From positions 33,724,001 through 33,788,000 of the forward strand of contig CM063106.1 of assembly GCA_031841125.1 (NCBI GenBank): a stretch of 64,000 bases of DNA, written 5' to 3'. Of this stretch, positions 35,562-46,125 are shown in pieces. The position numbers and the translations under genes were made by a program. The notes under the pieces were generated by a model that saw only the letters and a list, made by a program, of their open reading frames with translations, made no database searches and had not been told where the DNA came from. Every line of letters begins with the position of its first letter. The first letter of the stretch is position 1. This DNA is from Acanthococcus lagerstroemiae (taxonomy: Eukaryota; Arthropoda; Insecta; Hemiptera; Eriococcidae).

Positions 35562-35675
35562 ATGCCAACCAACTACCTTATTTTTGGCATAGTGTTCGTC
35601 GTTGCTCTCTTAGCTCTCTTTATTGTCACCACTATTAAAGTTCAAATGGTTATTATTTACTATATAAAAGTGTAA
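35562..35675 (+). CDS. Candidate 37-residue membrane micropeptide
   Basis: ATG-initiated frame encoding MPTNYLIFGIV followed by a strongly hydrophobic segment (VVALLALFIV) and a basic/aromatic tail, ending TAA. One membrane helix is predicted by eye. The strong donor consensus GTAAGT overlaps the stop (35672-35677), so this could instead be an exon end of a larger protein. No homology recognised. Confidence 0.25.
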   Translation: MPTNYLIFGIVFVVALLALFIVTTIKVQMVIIYYIKV

Positions 35676-35746
35676 GTGTTTATATAAATTTCTTCACAAC
35701 TCACTCAAGCACGTGCGTATCCCTTGTATCCATAAATATACGAAAA

Positions 35747-35998
35747 ATGGACATCCTTTCGAGTTCTGTTTGTAACACTGAATGTATGTTAAATTTATTT
35801 TTATACTTGTCGCGAGTTCGTAGTTACCTTATGCGAGTTATGGATATATTTTATCGACATTTTTTACCCAACGTGGACCTACATAAGGACACGGTTTTTA
35901 ATTACAAAAATACCTACATTTTTGTACCACGTAATTGGTATTTTATTACTTACGTTGTTGTTCTAGTGATCGGAATGCTACTTAACTCGTCATTGTAG
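35747..35998 (+). CDS. Candidate small membrane protein, 83 residues
   Basis: ATG-initiated ORF (MDILSSSVCNTE...) with a C-terminal hydrophobic segment WYFITYVVVLVIGMLL. AATAAA-type sequence follows at about 36208 and 36319. It may share a transcript with the 35562 ORF. Codon character is AT-rich and no family is recognised, so a chance ORF is possible. Confidence 0.3.
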   Translation: MDILSSSVCNTECMLNLFLYLSRVRSYLMRVMDIFYRHFLPNVDLHKDTVFNYKNTYIFVPRNWYFITYVVVLVIGMLLNSSL

Positions 35999-37011
35999 TT
36001 CCAAACTTTTATTTTTTAAGGAATTGAAAATAATTCTAGTCTATGTATCCATTATTTGGATAGACGTAACTACTTACCCCTTTTGTTAAAATAATTAGAT
36101 AATTCGATATAACTGATGTTGCCAAATTGTTATATTTACCATACATTTTGTGAGTGTTCGCGACGTGGCATAATATTATGTAAGCGCCAACATTAAGTTA
36201 TGTTTGCAAATAAATGATGGACACTGTTTCATAAATTCATTCGTGTCGTTTTAAAAACTTGTTACAAACGTACACTGAATGTAGGTCTATTTTAAATAAG
36301 TTATCACGTTGTTTTGTAAATAAAAATTGGTTTGTTTTGTACAATTAAAATTGGTTTGTTTTGATTTTTGTTTTATTGAGCTTTGTCTGGTACCCATATA
36401 TCATAAACATGGTAATTAGGCTAAAAATGTGCAGAATGTGTCACGGAAAACCCTGTTTTCGTTTTTTATTGACTGTTGGGTCGGATGAACGCCGGAGAGG
36501 CTCGGCTACTAGAGCCGACCCTAAAAAAATCAGGACACATCGTCATGTTGAAGGTGTTCCCACATTAAAGTTCTACACTACAATGCGAACTGTTGAAAAA
36601 TCTGGTAATGGCTTGAATATGCAATATAAAACACACGAATTGATCTTTTCGGAATTTCTCGTTTTCTGGGAGGAAGTATGGACTGGAGACAGCTATAGAG
36701 CAAAACGGTTTGAAATTTTGATCAGATAAGATGAAGGTAATGAAAAATTAGCACTTCTCTTGGAAGAAGCAAAATTTTCTCCGATCTGCTCTGTTACTAA
36801 GGGTTTTGTTGAGGGGAATGAGTTTTTTTGCGGGGGAGAGGGGGGGGTGAACTAACAAATTCGTCAGAAACGATCTGCTCTCACAAAATTTTCAAACCGT
36901 TTCGCTCAAGGTAGCTGTCACTAATCAAAATTTATTCGCGTTTTTCCAGTTCCTCCCAGAAAATGAGGAATTTTGTAGACGCCAATTCGTGTGTTTTGTA
37001 TTGCATATTAT

Positions 37012-37539
37012 TGTGACGTCCGAAAGTTTCAAAAATGGGTTCGCCGGACGAGCGTCGGTTAGTCCACGCGCTCGTCCGGTCGAGCACCGAGAAGCGGGCT
37101 ATCAGGGCGGAGAAGGGAGGTTTCATACCTACGAACCACTCTACACCGAACATCTCGTGATTCGGTTTCGTGACGTTAACTGGCCGCGTCGCATGAATCG
37201 GATCACTGCTCGGAGGACGCATTCGATACCTTTTTCCAAAATGTAACAACGAGAGGTCGGTGTGAGTGGAGTGGCCTGATATTTATTCGGTTGGAAACTC
37301 CTTCATCCCGAGGAGACGTCGTTGGCGATCAATGCCAGCAGCCGAAGGCATTCTGTATATATCGTAAGTACGCTATCGCTCCAATTATACTCGTTTTTCA
37401 CCGCATCTCCACTGAGTTATTGTTGTTGTGGTTATCTGCAAGAGTGCAGAGGGCTCAAACCGTAAAAGAACCTGCAGGACCCTTCTAGTTTTCTAAGGGG
37501 AAGGCGTGGGGTCAAAACGCAAAAGTTTCGCACGCCACA
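37012..37539 (+). repeat. 5' LTR
   Basis: Starts TGTGACGTCC and ends CGCACGCCACA (TG...CA ends with TGT/ACA inversion). A TATATA motif near 37355 may be the LTR TATA box. Compared with the 3' LTR, one C is missing in the CATCCCGAGG run. Confidence 0.95.
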
Positions 37540-37546
37540 GAAAACT

Positions 37547-37565
37547 TGGCGACCGTGACGAGGAC
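37547..37565 (+). promoter_or_regulatory. Primer-binding site
   Basis: TGGCGACCGTGACGAGGAC starts 7 nt after the LTR end. TGG is the complement of tRNA CCA. The sequence resembles the primer-binding sites of insect 412/mdg1-type elements, which use an arginine tRNA; the tRNA identity is from memory of that group. Confidence 0.75.
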
Positions 37566-37977
37566 GCGGGGCGGAAGCCCTTCCTCTTGTATAACCATAT
37601 GGTTTGCAGAGGAGAACATCAGAGGTCGCGCTTCATCGTTCACCCATTAATACGTGAGGCGATTCGGATGTCCACCCAGTTATGCTCCGGGATCATTTAC
37701 AAGACCAGTTTAGGGACCAGGTGCTCACGCTTGCGTGGACGCTTGGGGTGAACGTGTTTCGGGCTTTCGGAGGGGTCCGGGGCACTGTCGACCTTTGGGG
37801 TAGATTGAGGAAAACCCCCAGGCTTCCACCTTACTGACAAAAAGGAGGCCACCTTACTGCTGGCATAGTAAATCGCCGGCCACCCGAAGCAGTGTATAGC
37901 GCTACCACTGTCTTCATTTAATTACCTCTGTTACGGACTTAGGTCCAAGAGTACTCATGGCGTACTTTATTAGCCAT

Positions 37978-38165
37978 GTGCAAGGAGTTTCGGTGGGTTA
38001 CATCGTCCACTGTGCAAGGAGTTTCGGTGGGTTACATCGTCCACTGTGCAAGGAGTTTTGGTGGGTTACATCGTCCACTGTTAAGGAGTTTCGGCAAACC
38101 ACATCTGCCATGAGAAGGGCTTAGCCCGTGAAGGAGTTTTGGCGTGTTTACATCCGCCGTGAAGT
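37978..38165 (+). repeat. 34-bp tandem repeats in the LTR element leader
   Basis: Three near-identical copies of GTGCAAGGAGTTTCGGTGGG followed by TTACATCGTCCACT (37978-38079), then two diverged copies. It lies in the untranslated leader, where packaging signals usually sit. Confidence 0.9.
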
Positions 38166-39966
38166 AGGGCGCTGCCCGGAGAATTAATTAATCTTTAAAT
38201 TACAAATCGTTGTTCCAAAATCCAAGTTACAGGAACAGGCATCAGGAGGATGTCTGTCATCGTTTTAGTCTGTTCTTATCACAGGTACTCGACTCACGTA
38301 AATCAGTAAAAGAAATACGAACTCGAGTTAGCACTGTCTGTTATTCGTACAGTGAAATTGTGGAGGCGTGGTCTGACACAAATTACGAATTATGAATCGC
38401 ACCGCGACTTAAATTAATTAGGTGTAGGTCGTTTTTCAAAGGTGTCATCATGCGCGAATTTATTAGAAAGAGAAACCGCCTCCAAAGTTCGAATTAGGTG
38501 TTGGAGGACGCCACGTGTTACGTATACGTCCTTCGCAAGCGAGAACGTTAGGATGTACAAGCCGAATTAGCCCAGCATCCGTAGCCTTCTACGAAGTGGT
38601 CGCTTGCCAATTCATCAACACCTAGGTACCAACTTGACACGTGTCTATAGTCAAGAATGCAGGTTGACTTTACGTAATGCCTCGCTTCATAGCCACACGT
38701 GCGTTGAGAACCCCTGACAAGTACAGCAATACGCTTTTGAAAATCATAAGACTAGAAATCATCCAAGTTTTCCGAAAGTCAAGGTCAAGTCCAGATTTCG
38801 AATTAAATCCTTACGAAATTATATCCATCCGTTTTCTATGTAAGCCATGAACCTGTTTGTAACAAAATGCCTACTGACTATCCTGAAGCTTTTCCAGAGA
38901 AATGTCACATGTCAATGGTCACCGAATTTCCGCCGCATTTTGTTAGCTCATTCCCTCTCCAATTCTAAAGTTCACTCCAGTACGAGTAGCCAACATAAGG
39001 AGTATTGTTGGTCGCATCAAGGCTGGGGGGGGTGTCAAGCAAGGACCCCTAGGTTCATAATGTGCTTTCGTAACATCGAAAAAAAAAAAAAAAAGGTGAT
39101 CGTAATTCTTTCCATGTGGTCGCTCTCAAGCCTATGTAGTTTGGGAACCATTCTGGTTGGATGCTCGTGTCTGCAACTACATACACAGTACATACACATT
39201 TAACGAAAAACGTCCACGTTTAAGGGGTCGTTAAAATATTGAAAGATGTGTGCAGGCATTGAATTCGAGCCGCGTGTATAAGTAGAGGCACAATGTTCAA
39301 GTTGGAACATTTGCAGCTCGAGCAAGCAAAAGTGTGCTCACAGATAAGAACGGTCAATTCGAAACGTAGAATAGTGCGGCTCGTCTGCTCACACATACGC
39401 ACATACACGAAAAATACAGTCTACGCTTAATTGATTGCAGGTTAGGATCGAAAACGATGACCGTTAGATTTAGGCTCTTATCTGAGTACGACGTTCAGGT
39501 ACATACATAAGAGCTTGTCCTATCATTCTCCTGCTAATAGATACACATTTGCACGCACACGCAAAATTGTTGCCATTGTTGAGCTTCGAATTCAATCGTT
39601 GAAGCCCGAATATTCAAATGCGCTTATGTACAGTTCCGCTGAAATCAGATAAGGCGTGCTATAGACCGCATCGCAGCTCCAACCGTTGGTATTTAAGAAA
39701 CTAAATTATTAAACTGACTATGTGTTGTATGCCTACTATGATCGGCTCGACAAAACACTTACGCTGCTAATAATCAAGTCTCGTGTTTAGTCGCCTATCC
39801 TTGCGATCTTCGAACTTATCTGTTTGGCGGTGTATTTCCTAACCTCTGTGGTCGCTATCTCATTCCTTAATTTTCGCAAACGCCTATTCGTTGTCCCATC
39901 ATTCTAAAAGCCAGGTACATATTGAACTCAGTCAAGAACGGTAATTACGTAATATTCACGAAATGA
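38166..39966 (+). other. LTR element leader, no conserved ORF
   Basis: About 1.8 kb of leader without recognisable coding sequence. It carries an A-run near 39078-39094, a CACACACATAC-type tract near 39169-39200 and five copies of GGTCGC. The length is unusual for gypsy elements and typical of large non-autonomous derivatives. Confidence 0.5.
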
Positions 39967-41258
39967 CCAGCGAATAAGTCACTCAAGCAGGAATTGAGAG
40001 AAACAGTGGTCGCCGAAGCCGCAGTGCTGGCTGGTGGTCAACTCACCAGAGGTCAGAAAAGGCTGTTAGGTGTCGAACATCTTGAGGATGATGCATTGGA
40101 GGTCGAATTGGAACGCATTAGGGCCGAATTACGAGCGCGCGCTCAAGGTACTGGAAATCGTGTGGACGCTACCACTCGATCTTTAGGTTCAAATGTGTTT
40201 TCAAATTCAGATTCGGTGGTCGCTACCAATGAAGAGACGCCGCATCGGCCGCTATCGGTGCGAGCTGAAGAAAGTCTAGCCCCTGGCGCAGCGTCTATAG
40301 GTGAGCTTATCATAAGCCTAAGGTCTTTGTTGGATAGTCATCAACTTCAGGTTCGAAGTCATGAAAGGTTACTCGAGAACGTTTCAACTACCATGATGGA
40401 TGTAGTTCGGCGAGTTTCGCAACTCAAGGGTAGGCAAGCAACTGATCCGATAGGTAGTGCCTATGCCGACTATTCTCGCACCAGTTTACCACCTCGCGCT
40501 AGTTCTACAATTCAGTCATTCCCACCAGCTTCAAACAGTGAGCCGAGTGGATTTAGGAGGCCGCCACCTCCGTCCCAAGGAACCCAAGTGATTTTCCCAG
40601 GGACTGAAAATCAACTGACTGTCGGCTCTGATAATCGGACTACGGCTCGCGGCAATTCAACTAGTATACTCGCGAGTGATCTGCTTACCAAAGAGGCCGT
40701 TAGACAGGCTGCTAAATTGAAACCATATAGGGCGGTGAAGACGACCGCACTGCTTGTCAATTTTTGAGGTTGTTCAAATCTAAATACGGACTTATGACTG
40801 ACGAGACTGCTAAGGCGGAGGCTCTCCGCGCTGTTATTGACGAACAGGGTTGCCCATGGATCCAGTCCACTATGGTGCTAAACGCCTCTTACCGCCGTTT
40901 GAAAGAGGTACTGTTGGACTTTCACTGGAATGAAGACATACGTGCCAATACCTACGCCCTGTTTAGGCAAACCCGATACGATGTGAAATAAGACGGCTCA
41001 TTTACCAAAGTCGTAATCCACTGGTGTGAGCGAGCATTGGATACAGGGCTTGTCAGGTCGACACTTGGGAATTTAAGGTCCAAGCTCCCAGTTGAGTATG
41101 CCGGTGCCCTGTCACCTGATAGTTTCCGTTCTCGCGAACATTTGATCTGTGCTCTCAACTCAAACGCTATGGAAGGCCGTGTAGAATGGTATAAGGACCA
41201 AATGTCGAAAATATGTCAGCCTGAGTCCTCACCAGGCTCTGAAGAGAAAGAGCACTGA
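39967..41258 (+). pseudogene. Gag-like reading frame, frameshifted
   Basis: The first frame (39967-40767) has no ATG at its head and encodes a helical segment (DDALEVELERIRAELRARAQ), a Ser/Pro-rich linker and the start of a capsid-like region. It stops at 40765, but sense continues in another frame from 40764 (LFKSKYGLMTDETAKAEALR, WNEDIRANTYALFRQTRYD). A further stop is followed by a third piece at 41037-41258 (GNLRSKLPVEYAGALSPDSF). No CCHC zinc knuckle was found. The order and composition suit a retroelement Gag, but it cannot be made as one protein as it stands. Confidence 0.6.
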
Positions 41259-42186
41259 GCCGCTAGTCCTTTCCACTCCACGTCTTAGGTTCGTTAAGAA
41301 GTCACCACCTGCGAAAGCTGACCCAAGAGGTCATCTAGAAAGATGCTTAAGGTAAATGAGGCCGAATTTGTCTGCTCAACCAGCGAGACAGAAAGCGAGG
41401 TTGAGGTAGATAGCTGTACCGAGGACGCATCCGAGGCACAGGAAAATAGATCCCAGCCCTGCCGCCGGTCAGGTAGTCCTGGTCGAGAATATAGGACCGG
41501 ACACCATGGCAGCATCTGAGGTCGGAACCATTAACTATTGTAAGTGGAGTAACTTCAGGCTCATAGGAGATAGCCCTGCTTACCAACTGTTACAACAGGA
41601 TATAGCTAAGTCGAACCACTTCGGCAAGCCGAACGAAAGCTGGATACCTCCTTACGTAACGATTAGTTAACCCTCGCGCAAGCCTACAAGCTAGTCACGC
41701 GATTTGAGGCGCTTTTCCCTCGAAGGTTATATTGTTCCCAGGGCATATCGAACTCCTTGATGAGTCAACGACACCTAAGCTCATGCGCCCTGCATATAAG
41801 GGATTTATTAAGGCCATTCTTGATAAGGAAGTATCCCTTTTAGTCAGCTGCCAACCGTCTCCGTGGCAGAGTGCAAAAGAGGCATTCTGGATAAAGTATA
41901 ACCTCGTATCAAGAGCTGTCCATTTCCTATACAAGATAGAGTTCGCCACTGAGGTGAGTCGCACTCATCTGATCGACACATGAAAGGCATTCAGTTGCAT
42001 CAATCTGGATAAGGCTAAGAAAGATAATTTACACTTCGTAAACTCTGAGACTGTTCTCAGGCAGTCAGCCCAGAAGGAGAAGCCAGTGCAATCTCCCTGA
42101 CAGCCAAAGAAGTGAGCGCCTTGTTAATTACCGTGCCCGCGAACTCAAGGATTATCTGTAAGTAAAAGTGGTAAGGTAACCAAATT

Positions 42187-42741
42187 ATGTGGTCGCTACA
42201 AGGTGTCATGTACGAATCCGATTCTGATAACGATAACGAAAATGCGGAGGCGATCGCTGGGCAACACTTAGAGGTCGAAGCCCGCATAAGGTACCCACTG
42301 GAGTTGGAGGGTAAGGTCGGAGTTACACGGGTAGACGCACTGCTAGATCAGGGCAGCACGTCTTCGCTGATTAGTGCCGAATGGCTCCAGAAAATTGAGG
42401 CCGCAAATCCAGAGATAAACATCGTAAAGTTACCTCAGAAGGGCGCTACCTTCCGTCCTTTTGCAAAAGGCTTACGCACACCCAGGTCCAACTTGAAGGC
42501 TCTCATCCCGTTCACAGTCTTACAGGCAAGGGGAGTCATTGCTATATTCGTAAAGGTACACGTCATGAAAGACCTTTACCACGACGCTTTGTTTGGAAGG
42601 GACTGGTTTGAAGACCACGAGGCTTACACACTTCAGAAAGAGAACCAGCCAGTCTGTAGGAGGGGACCGCTGTCCCAACAAACAATCGATCTGAAGCCAA
42701 AACCCAAGTTAAACACCTTGAACATCTCTCAATTGTTCTGA
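42187..42741 (+). pseudogene. Retropepsin-like domain with altered active site
   Basis: The frame encodes VDALLDQGSTSSLIS, matching the LTR-element aspartic protease signature except that the residue after the catalytic Asp is Gln instead of Thr/Ser. It is followed by HDALFGRDWFEDHEAYTL, the usual second conserved block (LGxD-like). The altered triad and lack of fusion to an intact RT argue for a dead domain. Confidence 0.65.
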
Positions 42742-43042
42742 GGAGGATAGCCAGTTCGGGGATGACCTTGAAGCTTTCGAAATGTGAGTGTATGAAGTCA
42801 GAAGTCCGGTATCTGGGTTTTGTGATCAACGAAGAAGGGATAGCCCCAGACAGCGAGCGCACTCGCCCAATCCTTAGAATACCAAGACCACGAAATAAGA
42901 CTCAACTATTGTCTGCCCTTGGGGTCGTTGTTCCCTTTGTGTGGTCGCAATCTCAAGAGGACGCTTTCGAAAAGGTAAAGCAAAAGGGCCTGCAGACGCC
43001 TACCTACAACAGCATCTTCATGTTTTCAAAAACCCTTAGGTA
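42721..43042 (+). pseudogene. Reverse-transcriptase thumb remnant
   Basis: Encodes MTLKLSKCECMKSEVRYLGF and VINEEGIAPDSERTRPI, the block that follows the catalytic aspartates in Ty3/gypsy RTs. Then RNKTQLLSALG is joined directly to VPFVWSQSQEDAFEKVKQKG, the start of the RNase H connection. The fingers, palm and catalytic YxDD segment are missing, as is the FYRRFI-type stretch normally between the last two blocks. Two deletions are therefore visible. Confidence 0.8.
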
Positions 43043-44604
43043 ATAACACTAGGACGCTCCCTAGTTGCTTTGTAGCAATCCCATTTCAAAAAAAAAAAAA
43101 AAAAAGGAAGGAAAGAATAAAAATGTAGTCACCATTAGCTGCTCTGTTGCCCTATGTCCAACGTTTAGGCGTCGCTTTCATTTGCGGTCGCCGCAGAACT
43201 TCTCCGGGACAAGGCGCTCCTTGCCCAGAAGGAAAATAAGGGAGAGTAAAACGAAAATCACTGCTCTAGGGACCAGCGCCACATAGCTGAAGCAGCAGAC
43301 GGCCGCCACCGTCTCGATGCAAGCCTATCCGGTAGATAAAATAAATAAATAAAAAAAAAAAAAAAGGAGAGAGAGAGAAGAACGAGTTAGTTTACGCCGT
43401 TTCTCGTCTCGGATACTCCGGGTGGGAAACCAGCATATGAGGTCGCGATGCAGGTGTTGAAGTGGGCGCTCCCACCAAACGCAACCGAACATCAGACTTA
43501 GACACAGCCCCGGTCGCCCCGGTGGTAGAAACCGTGTCAAGTCACTTCGCCAACAGAGGAGGTCGCATCAGGAGATGCTCCGAACCTCATCACCGATGAT
43601 AAATCGCGTAAACGTGTTGCAGGAGGTCGCTTTATCTAGCAATAAGACGTTCTTCATTGTAGCCGTGTCACCTGTCGCCGCTAATGAAGTAAGTGTTGAG
43701 GTGGTCGCAGCCACACAAGACGAACAACCGTCAGGCATGGATACAGTCCCGGTCGCCCCGGTTGTAGACGCTGTGTCCCGCCCTTGGGTCTCGCAACAAG
43801 AAGATGCCAGAATGGAGGACGTTGTGGTCCTCTCCACCGACGAGGAAGACCGCTCCAGCGTTTCGTAGAGGTTGGTGCTCCCAGCAAAGAGACCGCCTCG
43901 TCTGCGGTTCCATAGCTACCGCCGCACTCACCGTTGCAGCCAGAGAGAAATCAAAATCGAGCTCCGGTGGCACGCGTGATCACCGCAAGCGATGGGCTGC
44001 ACCATGTCAGCCATTGTGAAGCATATTGATGCCCAAATGCCGCCAACCCTGTTCCACTTAACGCAAGTCCGGTATTGGGATCCTGACCATCTAGAGGTTT
44101 ACGAGTTCCACGTGGACACGCACCGAGGCTCACCGGAACTACGCTTGCGAGAGGTCACCAATCGCTTAATCAAATATCAGCGACGAAAGCAGTCGATGTC
44201 AACCAACGTCCTGGAGGAAGGAGAGCCTGAAGCAGGCGCCAACCAGTGGGAGGACCACCTGCCGTGAGGAGGACGTTGATGAAGAGTATTTTCTTTACGT
44301 TTTACTTGCAGCATGTTTAGTTATTTTGTATTTTAACCAGTTGTTATGTTCCTTTACCGAGTTTTCTGTTTCGTTATTATGTTGTTTCTTAATTTTTCTT
44401 ATAGTTTTCTGTTTGTTATGTATACCTAGCTTTAGGAGGTCGCTGTAACGCCAATGAGGTCCGCTCGGGGATGTCGTAGGGGAAGCCTCGCTTCGCCTTC
44501 CTGATAGCCAGGGATCAGTTTACGAGCAGTGGGCTCTATTTGTGGACGCACTTTCGGGCGTCTAGATCCTTAGCCAAGCCTATGGACCTCTTTCGAGCTT
44601 CATA
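43043..44604 (+). other. 3' part of LTR element, unassigned
   Basis: Holds two A-runs (about 43088-43105 and 43352-43366) and Val/Ala/Pro-rich short frames. An ORF at 43992-44267 encodes FHLTQVRYWDPDHLEVYEFH and ELRLREVTNRLIKYQRRKQS. I do not recognise it as integrase or envelope. Eight copies of GGTCGC lie here. Confidence 0.45.
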
Positions 44605-44618
44605 GGTTTGGGGGGGGG
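44605..44618 (+). promoter_or_regulatory. Polypurine tract
   Basis: GGTTTGGGGGGGGG directly precedes the 3' LTR start (TGTGACG), the expected position of the plus-strand primer. Confidence 0.8.
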
Positions 44619-45147
44619 TGTGACGTCCGAAAGTTTCAAAAATGGGTTCGCCGGACGAGCGTCGGTTAGTCCACGCGCTCGTCCGGTCGAGCACCGAGAA
44701 GCGGGCTATCAGGGCGGAGAAGGGAGGTTTCATACCTACGAACCACTCTACACCGAACATCTCGTGATTCGGTTTCGTGACGTTAACTGGCCGCGTCGCA
44801 TGAATCGGATCACTGCTCGGAGGACGCATTCGATACCTTTTTCCAAAATGTAACAACGAGAGGTCGGTGTGAGTGGAGTGGCCTGATATTTATTCGGTTG
44901 GAAACTCCTTCATCCCCGAGGAGACGTCGTTGGCGATCAATGCCAGCAGCCGAAGGCATTCTGTATATATCGTAAGTACGCTATCGCTCCAATTATACTC
45001 GTTTTTCACCGCATCTCCACTGAGTTATTGTTGTTGTGGTTATCTGCAAGAGTGCAGAGGGCTCAAACCGTAAAAGAACCTGCAGGACCCTTCTAGTTTT
45101 CTAAGGGGAAGGCGTGGGGTCAAAACGCAAAAGTTTCGCACGCCACA
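44619..45147 (+). repeat. 3' LTR
   Basis: 529 bp, identical by eye to the 5' LTR except for one extra C (CATCCCCGAGG). Confidence 0.95.
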
Positions 45148-45984
45148 TTATTATCACATTGAAGTTCTCCACCATTGTAAATATTTGAAAAACGTGGTGA
45201 CTCCTTCAACAAATCTAATATGCAATAGAAACACACGGAAGCGCATTTTGGAATTTCTCTCTTTCTGGGGGCGGGGGGGAGGGGACTAGAAAATAGAAAT
45301 TATGACAGCAGACTGCGAGAGGCAAAAATATCTCAGTTTAGCCTTATCTGAAACAGTTCTTGAGAAAAATGAGCTTTTATTAGGTAGACTGACAGACCAG
45401 TCAGAAATGATGCCCTGCCACCGAAATTTCAAACGATTTTGCTCTAGCTGTCTCCCATTAATTTATTCGCATATTATCAGTTCCCCCTACAAAAATAGAA
45501 ATTTCGACAATGCACACTGGTGGTTGTTGTATTGCATACACAAAGTGTTGAAGGCGTTACCACATGAGGGTTTTCATTTTCTGCTACACTCATCTCGCAA
45601 ATGTTTGAAAAACGTGGTAACGCCTACAACAAGTTGAATATGAAATACAACACACACAAATGTGTATTTCCAAAATTGCTATTTTTCTGAAGGAACTGGT
45701 AATACAGGAATAAATTTGACTCGGGACAATGGAGCAAAACGGTTTGAAATTTCGCGGAGGGAGGAACATTACTAACAAAATGAAACTAATGAAAAGTTCA
45801 AATTTCTCTTGCGAGAGGCAGAATTTTCTCCGTTTAGCTTTATCTTAAAAAGTTTTTGAGAAAAATGAACTCTTATTAGGTAGACTGACAGACTAGTCAG
45901 AAATGGTGTCCACTCGCCGAAATTTCAAACCGTTTTGCTCTATAGCTGTTTGCAGTCATAATTTATTCGCATATTATCAGTTCT

Positions 45985-46125
45985 GCCAGGGTCTTAGCAA
46001 CTCGCTACATTTCGACCTAAGCTGGTCTTTCGGCAAGAAGTGAAAAATGCTAAGACATTCCCGACGTCTCTGAGGTAAGGCTCGAAAGAGCGGATTCCAG
46101 GGCTTGGATGGAGAGCTAAACTAAA
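45985..46125 (+). mobile_element. SINE-like repeat, second copy
   Basis: GGGTCTTAGCAACTCGC, TTTCGACCTAAGCTGGTC, CGACGTCTCTGAGGTAAG and GATTCCAGGGCTTGG match the two halves of the interrupted copy at 14215-15035, here without the insert. It sits inside the satellite array. Confidence 0.65.

Larger units (their letters stand above)
37012..45147 (+). mobile_element. Defective Ty3/gypsy-like LTR retrotransposon, 8.1 kb
   Basis: Two LTRs of 528 and 529 bp, a tRNA primer-binding site, a polypurine tract and a TTAT target duplication (37008-37011 and 45148-45151). The order inside is leader (2.4 kb), gag-like ORF, protease-like ORF, RT remnant, and an unassigned 3' part. The coding part has frameshifts and large deletions and has no complete RT, RNase H or integrase, yet the LTRs differ by a single 1-nt indel by eye. 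It is inserted inside a unit of the alternating satellite. Confidence 0.92.

Noticed and set aside
36989..37246. ORFs on both strands repeated at 44536-44856
   Set aside because: They lie in the two LTRs and are repeated because the LTRs are identical; LTRs do not encode these.
43992..44267. Possible integrase or envelope segment of the LTR element
   Set aside because: No HHCC, DDE or membrane features; left unassigned.
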